Assembly (NCBI GenBank): GCA_051294375.1 | Contig: CM119271.1 | Span: 16,652,470-16,716,469 of the forward strand | DNA: 64,000 nt | Reading direction: 5' to 3' | Origin: Paraspadella gotoi | Taxonomy: Eukaryota; Chaetognatha | Shown here: one piece after another, positions 13,803 to 25,800 of the stretch | Layout: every line of letters starts with the position of its first letter | Numbering within the stretch: position 1 is the stretch's first letter | Notes under the pieces: model-generated | The model's database searches: none | Seen by the model: only the letters and a program-made list of their open reading frames with translations | Told to the model about the DNA's origin: nothing | Translations under genes and position numbers: made by a program

Positions 13803-16800
13803 GTTTGAACCTTAAGGTTTAAAATTAATTTTTTTCTTATCAATTTTGATCTTAATTTTTTTGTCAAAAACTATTTCTTTGTCTTTTAAATTTCATTCGT
13901 TGATTTAATTTTTTTTTTATTCATTCATGTCACCATTCATTCATTTGTTAATTGACTAATTGATTCATTAATTCGATGTTTTCTTTAAAATCCAAAAGAT
14001 TATTATTTTGTTAAAATAAATTTGTGCAAAAAAAAAAATTTACCTGCATTTTCTACAGAGAGCGTTTTCATTTAAATTTCCCATTTTTTTTTCAATTTAC
14101 ATTTAATTAAATAAATAAATATTTTTACATCAATACCTCCCTTTCCTCCTCCCTTCTCCTCTCTTCCTTCTCCTCCCTTCCCTCTCTCCCTTCCTCTCTC
14201 TCCCTTCCCCTCTCTTCCCCCTCCCTCCTCCTCCCTCCCCTCCCTTCTCCTCCCCTTCCCTCTCCTCCCTTCCCTCTCCTCCCTTCCCTCTCCTCCCTTC
14301 CTTCTCCTCCTTTCCCCTCCCTTCTCTCTCCTTTCCCCCTCCCTCTCCTCCTTCCCCCTCCCTTCTCCTCCCTTCCTTCTCCTCCCTTCTCAAGGATGAG
14401 ACTGACAGCGAGCGCTCGAGCGAAGATTCCGTTTCAAGAACGAAAGTTGTCGAGCGCTTAAGAGGAGAAGATGAGGACATCGTGGACAAGAGTCTTTGGA
14501 TGAAGTTGGGTCCTTTCAGGTGCGGCCAATGGTGTGGTAGTAAGATGGCCGATTGGGCCTGGTGTGAGGGAGAAAGTTTTGTTGTTAGCCCAATCGAGCC
14601 CAAAAGCTCAATGGTCCGCCGTTCGCCTCCACGTTAGTTTTGTGGTCCCAATGAACATTTTATAGAAATTGACGTTGGTTCTTAAATGTTTGTTTTTAAA
14701 TGTTCAAGTAAAAATTAAAAGTTTAGGAGATAAAAAATTCATAAGTTAATTCATGAGTTAATGATTCAAATATTTAAATCTATTAAAACTTCTTTCCCAA
14801 ATCGCCATTTCCCTTTAAAAATCGAATATTTTAAAACTTTAAAAACTTACCAACTTCATTCGACCATTTTTAAAATTTTACATTTAAACACGTGATTTCT
14901 TATATTTGTATTCCATTCTTCTTTTGAAGATTCAACCCGGTGGTCACCATCTCCGCCGTCATCATAATCTGGGCTTTCATTTTGTGGTCAGTGCTCCATC
15001 CTGACACGGTCACCAATCTCAAATTAGCCAAGGTAGACTTGAAGATCTTTAGCATTAAAAAATTGAGACTTACCGCCAAAAATTTAATCAAGTTTCTACA
15101 TTAATTTATAATATTTTATACTCTCTCTCTCTCTCCCTCCATTTTTTCAGATTTGGATAACAAAAATCTTCACATGGTTGTACATCGGAGCTCAGGACAT
15201 TTGGACAATCTTCATTATTTGGCTTTTTTTCTCAAAGTATTCTAAAGTCAAACTGGGCAAAGGTAATTGACGAATAGCTTAAAGCGATAGAGAAGACATC
15301 AAACCACGCTTTTCTAATCCCACTATTCTTTACTCAAGACGATGACGTTCCTGAATACAACAATATCACATGGTTCTTTATGTTTTTCTCTTGCGGAGTC
15401 GGCGTTGGTCTATTTTTCTATGGTGTCGCTGAGCCGGTTTATCACTACACCTTGAAAAATCGGTATTCCATGGATTTCACGATGCCTGACAACATTTTGG
15501 CACAGGTTAGTCAGAGTCAATGCATTGTGAAAAACTATTACCAAAATAAAGCTTATAAAACAAAAAAGTTTTGTACAATACATTGACTAAAATTGATGCA
15601 TTAAACAATAAATATTGATACATTGATACATATGTTAAAACGCAGTAAAATGGCCCAGGTTTTAAAAGGATAACAAGTTGTACCAGTTAGACACTTTAAA
15701 ATATACTGTGCCTTAGAACTAGCTCGACAGTTAGTTATATACAGATTGTTAGATAGGTTGAGCAGCACAATTTATATACATAAACTTAATAAAACTTTGA
15801 GTACAACTTTTCATCTTTCTTCGGGCACGTACTGATTAAGAATGTAGGGCGATATTTTCTGAAAGCACCCCATTTTTGTTCCTAATCCCTAAACTTAAAT
15901 TTAATCTAAAAATTCAACCTTAGTTTTTTATTAAATTTTAACCTCTTCTTTTTCCCTAACGTTAACATTATACTAAACCCTATTTCTTAATCCTTAACCA
16001 AAATCCTTAACTTTGTCCCAACTTTTAAACTTAATCTTAAACTTAATTTTAAACTTAATCTTAAAACAAATCAGCAAATGATGAAGATTCGCAAAAACAT
16101 AAGAGTCGAAACATGTCTCAATTATTATTAAATTCACTTGTTGTAATAACAAAAATTTTTTTTCTCTAAACTTTTATATAAACAAAAAAAAGGAATTTTG
16201 AATATAATGTCTAACATATATTTATTTATATTGGTTGTACCAATTTCATAATCTTTAAACTAATCCTTAACCCTTAATATAACTTTTATTTTTAACCCTT
16301 AACCCTTAATTTAATGTTAACCTAAATAAACAAATAATAAATAATTTAAACTGAAATGGGGAACTTTTGGAAAATATGGTTAAATACAGAACATATAAAC
16401 TTGTGATAATTAGTGAAAAATAGCAATGCTATTTAGATTGACTGATCGAGGTCACCTTTTTCCCCCTATTAATAGGTATACTTTTAGCTGTTCCAAATAT
16501 TTTCCCTCGTTATGGAAATGGGGTTTTCTTTTATATATCTCATACATAGTAAGTAGCCAAGATTTTTAAGATTTGGCCCAGACAATCAGTTTTTTTCAAC
16601 CGCGCAAAAAAAGAACAAGAAAGAGATAGATAGGTGATTTTTTTATTTGCAGGACATTGAATCAATGAGTGCTAGTGAATTTTGATTATTTACACTGTTC
16701 ATTTCACTTTTACACAGAACGCTATGAATCTTACTCTTTATCATTGGGGCATCCACGGGTGGATTGTTTACTGTATCTTAGGTATCATTTTGGGCCTAGT

Positions 16801-19800
16801 CAGTTATCGCAAGGGTCTTCCACTCACGATGAAATCTTGTTTCTGGCCTTTGATTGGAAATAAGGTAAGATTTTCTTTTAGCAAAAACTATTATTCATTT
16901 TTCTTAAATTGGAAATTTTCTTAAAGATTTTCGGACGGTTCGGGGATGCCATCGATACGATCTCTATTTTTACCACCTTGATCGGACTCTGCACTTCATT
17001 TGGTCTTGGAGCGATGCAGATTAACATGGGACTCAATCTCTTTGCCCCGAACACAATACCAATTGGGGTTTTGACACAGGTATTGTCAAAAGCTAGAAGA
17101 AATTGAATGGGGGCAGAGGGGGATTGGGAAATATTACATATATAATAAAAAATGTTACCACTTATCATATTCAGGTTATCATCGTGTGGTGCGTGACAGT
17201 GATCGCTACTATCTCCACTGTGACTGGTTTAAGCGTTGGCATTCGTCGTCTCTCTGAATTCTGTTTCTGTCTTGGACTCGTGCTTCTCTTCTCCGTCTTT
17301 TTTCTCGACAACACGTGGTACATTCTCAATCTCTTTTGCCAGAGCATCGGATTCTACTTTCAGGTGCTTTGTTTCATTTTTTTGCTTCTTTATGAAATTG
17401 GTACAACCAATATACAACCAATCGTTCATCAGCGGCCAATGGTGCCGGAGGCAAGTCATTCGCCTCCCAAACCCAAGGTCCGGGGTTCAAGCCCGGTGGC
17501 CGCCTAGCAGTTAAGAGGGACGGGCCGCTTTACCAACCTGTAACACGGTGTTACAGCCTGATCCGAAGTTCAGGGACTGCTTATATTGAACGGTTCTGTC
17601 ACTAACATATAACAATAATTACTGTCTTTTAATATTTCAACAAAAGTTGAAGGGAAAGAGAAAAATAAAAACGTCAAAATAGAAAATAACAAACAGCAAC
17701 CTACAATAATTTCTGTGACCCTCGCTAACCCTAGCGAGAAAGGTTCATCAATTTGGATCCTATTTTAACCGGCATGATTTTTTTATCCAATCTCAAATGT
17801 AATTTTTCTAACAAAACTTTGTTCAGTGGATCCTCCAGCTTGGATGGCACACGGATGCCTTTGAGCAGGCAGGAGTTTCGGCCGGCGGCCAGGAGCGCGG
17901 TCGTGGATACGAAGATGGAAAGATGGACGGACCGTCGGAATGGATGAACAACTGGACAATGTTCTACTGGGGATTTTGGATTTCTTGGAGTCCTTTTGTC
18001 GGTGAGGAGTTTATATTCATACTTATAAAATAAGACAGCTTTTAAAAAATATTACATATCCCAAAAATATTCCATAATGATTATAGGAATGTTCATCGCG
18101 AAAATTTCCAAAGGCCGAACAATCAAAGAATTCATTGTCGGCACAATGACAGCACCAATCATTTTTTCCTTCATTTGGTTCTCAACTTATGGAGGTAAAT
18201 CAAGTTAAAAGTGATCAAACTTATAATATTTTCATCAAATTGCATTTGACTTGGCTCTTTGAGGATTGGGTCTGCTTATGGAGCGTACCGCTGCTTCTCA
18301 CAATCTGTGCTGTGGTCATGGAATCAATCGCACCTTGGTCAACAATGAGTTGCATCAGCTTGAAAACATCGATTATTGGAGACGCATTCACGTGGACGGT
18401 GCCATTTTACAACCTTCTTCAGAGTGGACTAATTATGGCCGAGTAAAGGAACTTTGTGAGTTGGATAAAGATGGAAAATCAAAATGTGGCGAATGTACCA
18501 ATAAGGTATGTTTATAAATAAATAAGATATAAATAAACATTTTTATTAATTTACTGTTAATAAAATATATTTTAACATTTCAGCAGAGAAAGATTTATTA
18601 TAACTTTTTTCAGAATTTTTAAATAATGACTCAATTATTATATTGCATTTAGAAACCATTGTATTGTATTGTTAATAAACATATTTTTTTTTGGTCAGAC
18701 TAGTCAGATATGCAATTAATATCAATTTGATTTTGGATAATAATAATTATAAGAAAAAAATAGTTTAATGACTAATTTCATCTGTTAATTTTCTTAGGAT
18801 ATTTTTTTGTTTGTGTTTGCTTTTTACAATTTGAAGGATTTTTATTCAAATGAAACCTTTCATGATGAAACAATTACAAAATACTAAAGATGTTGTCATG
18901 TTGATAGAAAACGCCTGTATATTAAATTGTTGATCTTGATAATATTTTTGTTTGCTATGATTCGATTGCTCAAGTGTAAATTTTCGAAGTGTGCTTTAGT
19001 TTGAATGTGAGATTGCTATGCTCTGCCATCATGATGAGTTTCATTTGGAAAAAATAAAAAAATTAAAAGGTAATAGCTGATTATGGTTTTAAGGCAATTT
19101 AAGGAACTAATGATTTCTTGCCTTTCCGTTCCGTGATATGCGATGCAAAAGCATTTTCGGGTTACGCTGTCTGGGCGCTTAATCACTACGTTGTGTAAAA
19201 AGCTTTTATCGGCATTTCAAAATATTATGTTCTCAGACTATTTTTCTTTACCATTTTGACTCATTAAACATGAGACTTGAACTAAACTCCTGAGATTGAA
19301 GACCCTATTTTCTTTTATTTTCATTTAATCTTTATTTTTCAGTGATTTTTTTTTCTAAAATTTTATTCTTTTTATTTTTAAACTTTCTCTCTACTTTCAT
19401 TCTCTTTGGTTGGGATGGATGGTTGGGGGGAATGATGGGCTGGTTGGCTGGGTAGTTGGGCGAGTTGGGGAATCCTTCGATCGTCGGCTTGATGGACCAT
19501 TAAAACACTTTTAATTTGACTTATTTTTGATATGTACAATTCATTATATTTTTTAATACTATTTATACTTGATTTTTTACATATTGACTTTAAACTTTGT
19601 TAGCTTGCTTATTTCACCATTTTACTGTAAGTTTATAAATTCTATTGTTACTGAATTTTTCTACTTGACTTATTGACTTTTTTTTTTTTACTTTGCATAA
19701 GAACATTTTTGTAACAATGACGCCATTACACAATGATTCGCTCACGTATTCATTTTAACTGATTCATTCACATCATATAAATATATAAAACACTCAATCT

Positions 19801-22800
19801 TCTATTATAAAAGTTATCTGAATCACTATCATCATCCTTTCTTTTGATTATTGGTATATTGAGCTAAAAGCTACACTCTTCATTGACTTATTTTATATAT
19901 TTTAAATTAGTTTTACATTTACCCCGTGAACCAAATCCGATGATACGAAAGAAACCACTGCTGTAATTTACTGAGTTGAGATAGACTCACTCAGATTTCT
20001 TTAAATGATAAATAACTTTTTAACATTTTTTATGTATAAATTTTATTTTATTCAAATATCATTAACAACTTTAAATCTATTTTTTCATTTGTTAAAATTC
20101 GAGTGCAATGAACAATATTGTAGTTCTTAAGACCCTACTACAGATATATTGGTGCTTTTTTGCCCACTACTAAGTCCATAAACCTTATGGTGCCTGGGAG
20201 AATGATACTCCAGCCTTAATTCAACCAATTCTAGAATGCTGACTAAACAATTTTCAAGACTGCTTTTCTATGTCAAATGGATTATTGGCAAGACGAAGAT
20301 GGGTATTCACTGCCTATAATTAGCTTTTCCTCTTGAAAAACTGAAGAAACATGTGTGGCTTATGGTTAGACAATTTCAAAAATTGGTAGATCAAGCTCGG
20401 TAGAGTGACCTGTGCAGCACAGCATCGGCTGCATAAAAGTTTTTTTACTTAAATTTTTACACAAAGATCGGATAGAGAAGAGGGGATATTCCGTATCTAT
20501 CATGATGTTCCAACCTGTAAAATATTATTTTTTTCTTTTGGTAATTTATAACTAGACACCAGCAGAAACCAGCAGAAACCAAAGTTGTTATGCGCATTCG
20601 ACTTTTGTAATGGTAAAAAATGAGAGCTGCTTTTGGACGAGGTTTTTAGTTCCATAAAGAATATTTTTTTCTAGCGATTCACTATCATCGAAGGGAACGT
20701 TAAAATAGGAAAAATTATACTAATTTATGCTTTTTTTTAACTTTTTGGATAGCATTTTGAGAATGTTTTAAAGCATTTTTAAGCAATGATTTTAATTTTT
20801 TAAAAACGTAAATGATTTTTCTTTCAATTTGTAAAATAAATTTTTCTTATTGGCGTATAGTTTACGTATAATTAATTTTTCTTTTGTAACAGTCGATTTG
20901 GCTTACGGGGTATATTGGCGCTTTTCACAGATCTCCCAAAATTAGGAATTTATAAGTGAACTTTTTCTTCAATAATTAATCAACTGTTTAATCTATGTCA
21001 AAAAATCATAATGATTTCTTTAATAAAAATAATCTTCACACATCATTCATTGCGCTCACATCTCCACACATCACAGCATTCCATTCCATTCACAAATTTG
21101 TTCCTCATCGTTTTCAAATGAAGAAATTTCTTTTGACTCTCGTTGCCCGCATATCAGATTTCGAGCAGCTGGGAGTCAAGATCACAATGACACGAAAAGA
21201 AATGCCAAACTTATTCACAGCGGTGAAGGTAAGAAATGACTTTCTACAATTAAAATCAAATTGTTTCAAGTTTTTAATCGAGTTTAAACATAATACACAT
21301 ATAAAAAATATAGACTGGCATCTTACTAAAAACGTGAAGGTCTTTGAGTCAGTTTATTTTCGATTTGGTTTTATAAAACTGAGGTTAAAATGAAATTATA
21401 GCCTTGATGGAGTCAAAGTTGATTTGATATGATCACTCGGAATAACTTTTTTTTCTCATAATATCTGTTGTAAAGATAACCAGGTTGGCTGAATGGACAT
21501 TTTCGGATGTCCTGCCGGCCTCCTGGCATCGATTTGGCTTCAAAATCCTCCTTTTGAATGAGAAGAATGCCAATGAGCTGAAACTTTTTAGTGTAAGACT
21601 TTTGGGGTAAACTGAAAATTGTCATTGTCTGAAAAAAGTTAACACAAAAAGAAAAATAGAATTATGAAAGATTAGGTTAAAACTCATGTATTCTAAATAC
21701 AAGAGGTTAACAATATAATTTTTTCTTGGCAGAAAAAATAACAGTAGTAAACTAATAAATAATAAATTTAAAAATTTTATAAGATGATAAATTAGTAATT
21801 ATATATAATTATATATAATTAAATTCATTTGTCTGTTATGTAAAAAAATTTAATGGTTTTGAGAAATCAGGCCCTCATTGTCTGCTAAAAAGTTGTTGGT
21901 GCTCTTTGACATCTATGGAATTTGTTGGCAATTTATTTTTCACAGTAGTCTCTAAACGGGACCAGTGGAGATGGTACCAGAAACCATTGTGACATCTTAC
22001 TATGATTCCAGAATCAAGCCTGCTGGTTTTTTATTGAAAAGCAGGCATGGGTGGATTTGAAAAAACTTTTTAAGATGGTTTTTTGGATTGCTTTTAAACC
22101 ATCATCTTTTATTTTTTTTCTTGTGAAAGAATTTTTCGGTAGTCGCAGAATAGATAGAATCATTGTTTGGAAATCTGATCAATGCTCTGCTTAATGAAAA
22201 AAGCATTTTTGCTTTACAGATTCTTCCGCCAGACCTAGTGGTTTAAATTTCTAAAACCTTGATTGCAAAGAGGTTTTGAGGGCCTTTATGTAAGAAGCTT
22301 CTCTAAAACCTCTTTCAATTACAAATCCAATTTGTAAGCCATTTCAAACCTGTGCCTTGAGTGCACCACTGTGGTACCTCCTAAGCGGATTTTTTCTACT
22401 TGCGTATGCGGTTGAAAATGATTGGAATAGCTGCAACCTATTTTGCTAGCATGTATGCCAGCATATGCACATTGTGCATTTTTAAAGGGGCAGGGCTAGA
22501 AAAATTTGCTCTTGCCTTCTTTGCCGGCATAAAATTGAAAATAATAAAAACACTGAATTTAGCCAAAAGTGCTAGTTAATTTATGGCTATTGACCAAGCA
22601 CCTTGGCCGATGTTTAAGGTTTAACGCTGTGAATGATTGATACTCACGAGCGAGATTCGTCTTGCTTTAGAGTTTAACAATGATTGGTTATCATGAAACA
22701 ATTTTGGCCTGAATTGTTTAGGCCAAGTTGTTTATTCTTTGTTCTTTTGTTTGAGGTTTCTGAAAAAACGTTGTCCATAAGAAATTATCTAAATGAATTT

Positions 22801-25800
22801 AACTTTAATTAATAACATACTCGTGAATCATTTTTTGTTTTGTTCACTTTTTTATTTGTACTATTGTTGCAGCACTTTGGTCCAAATTTTGGGGCTTTAT
22901 AAAATAAAGATAATTACTACAATTATACTACAATCCAGGTGATGCAACGAACTCTCAATGAGGTTGGAGTCATGAACTACACTAAGTTTTTGCAATCGAT
23001 TAAAAACAGGGATATCTATCCGGAACGCAAGACCATCAAGTCCCAATCTCGGACGTAAGTTAGACTCATAAAATGTGTTTTCATATTTTTATATCTTTCA
23101 GAGGTGATAACTGTAAATGGTTTTCGAAATCTGAATAAAGATTTAAATTATGCTCTTTCTTAGCTTTTAGCCGATATATTAATTGTTTTGAAATTATTTG
23201 ATATAATGCTTATTTTGATGAAGCAAAGATAACTGCTCTGTTTTCTCTGCGCGGTTTGGAAGAAATCTAAAAACAAGTCGGTTAAAATTATTAATGAAAA
23301 TGCTTATTTATAGTATAAGAATACTTTTAGCATAATATACATTGCACTTTTGTCAAAAAATGTTAAGGTAAGTGGGTAAGGTTACAGTTTAATTTTTATT
23401 AAAACTGACTTTTTTTTTTAAATGAATAATGATATTGTCAGATAAGTAAATTAATCATTTAAGATTTCAGAATGCATGATAAAAGGGTTAAGTCAGCAAG
23501 AAATACATACATTTGACGATTTAAGCTTATTTTTTAAAATCTTAAAGTTTTGTTTTATTTAGTTTAAATAGGTTTAATTTGAATGGTTATGATAAGACTT
23601 ACCACTATCATATTCAGAAACGACCACTGAAAAATATTAACAAGTATGGCTCTCATACTAAACAAATTAATGAGCGCGCATAAAAATGACTAAATGTTTT
23701 GAAAACATCCACAACGCCCTGTAGTTGTTTGAAAAATTTATTTTGTTTCATTGCATATGAAAGTAAAAAGCCACGCATTTTTTAATTGTATCTCAAATCG
23801 TTAAGACAAGGCTAAACGTTAAGTTTTGTCTCGATATATGGTCCAACCCCTGTTCTTTAGAAAGAGTTGGTAACAAACAATTCTTTTTTCCATAGTTACA
23901 CTCGCCTTTCCTGTCTGGTTCTGGAGGAAATGTGGTTCGCCCTGATAACATCTTACGACGGGCTTGGCGGATTCTTCACAGTTCTCAGTCTCTTCGGCAT
24001 CATTCTCTATTTCGTGACTTCCTTGGATTCAGGCTCTCTCGTCATCGACTGTCTGTCTGCCAACGGACATCCGGATCCACCAAAAGCTCAGGTTAGACTT
24101 TTTAAAGAAGAGTGAGTCAATGATAATGAGAAACAGGTTAGAACCAATGCCAATACTAAACTCATTCAACTTTCAAGTATATGTAGTGTCTAAGCATTGA
24201 TACAACTGAAACAGATGAAACACCTATAACAATTCTTTAAACTCATCGTGATGTAAAGATTAATTAAAATTTCATAATGACTACTAGCTAATTAGGAAGC
24301 AGGATTTTGTAAAATCAATATGTATTAACAGTTTGATCCAGATCATAACATTCTATTATTCATTTACTTTTTCCCATTATAGAGAGTCTTCTGGGCTTTC
24401 ATGGAAGGTTCAACAGCAACAGCTCTTATCGTTGCTGGCGGCAAAGAAACGCTTCAGGCGCTGCAGACTGTGACCATTCTCATGGGTCTTCCCTATGCGA
24501 TCGTTCTGTGCTTCGTTTGCGTCTCACTTTATCGTCTGTTGCAGGTGAAATAAGAACATCTGTAGAAAGTAGCCCTAGTATTATATATTATATAACAGTT
24601 AAATGTGACATCGTAAGTGATTGAGGCGTTAACCCACCATAGCCTGTCCAGAGTCATGAGCAATGTAGTTTATTTATATTGATATTTAAATTGATAATTT
24701 TTTTTATTGGTTGTTTAATTTTAAAGCTTTTGACATGGATGATGCCTCTGTATCAAAATAGAGTAATTATACAATAACATTTTTCATACAATTGAAACAT
24801 TCTTTGAAATATTATACCACATCATTGATAGGGAAGCCAGGTACTCTGGGAGTGAATAAACGAGACTGTGAGAGAGTCTTGATTGAAAGCTTGCAGGGAC
24901 CTGCTATGTCATTATCTTGTAAGAGTGATGGAGGCCTTAAACCACCAAAGCCTGTCCAAAGTCAGGGGCAAGATAGCTTATTTATTAAATGAATGGATAA
25001 TTTTTATATTGGTTGTACCAATTTCATTTCATTAAATTGACAAGAATGAAAAGTGACCTTCCCAGCATAATGCAAATGAACATGACTTACAATGAAGAAT
25101 ATGTAGAAAATATAAATGACATTATTGATTTAGGAACTGACTTCATAATTAATTTTAAGAGTTTAAGGGGACCCAGTGATATTAATTATATCATAAGCTT
25201 AAGGGGCTAAGCTGTGGCCCTAAACTTTTTAAACTTAATACAACGAATCAATAAAACAAATCCAAGAATCAAATAATGTTCAATCCAAAATCAATGAATC
25301 AGTTCAATCCAAGAATCAATTAATCAGTTCAATCCAAGAATCAATTAATCAGTTCAATCCAAGAATCAATTAATCAGTTCAATCTAAGAATCAATTAATT
25401 AGTTCAATCTCAGAATCAATTAATCAGTTCAATCCAAGAATCAATAAATCAGTTAAATCAAAGAATCAATTAATCAGTTAAATCAAAGAATGAATTAATC
25501 AGTTCAATCTAAGAATCAATTAATTAGTTCAATCTCAAAATCAATTAATCAGTTCAATCCAAGAATCAATTAATCAGTTCAATCCAAGAATCAATTAATC
25601 AGTTCAATCCAAGAATCAATTAATCAGTTCATCCAAGAATCAATTAATCAGTTCAATCCAACAATCAATTAATCAGTTCAATTCAAGAATCAATTAATCA
25701 GTATAATCCAAGAATCAATTAATCAGTTCAATCCAAAAAACAATTAACAGTTCAATCCAAAAATCAATTAATCAGTTCAATCCAAGAATCAATTAATCAG

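Noticed and set aside
14130-14603. 157-residue minus-strand frame rich in Glu/Gly/Arg
   Set aside because: Covers the CT-rich array and the antisense of BCCT-A exon 2.
17229-17459. Minus-strand frame opposite exon 8
   Set aside because: Antisense shadow of a well-supported exon.
17432-17504. Functional tRNA gene
   Set aside because: Acceptor and T arms pair, but the anticodon arm does not and the segment is embedded in a dispersed repeat.
20995-21393. 132-residue frame as a separate gene
   Set aside because: Most of it is AT-rich low-complexity intron; only the 21160-21228 part looks exon-like.
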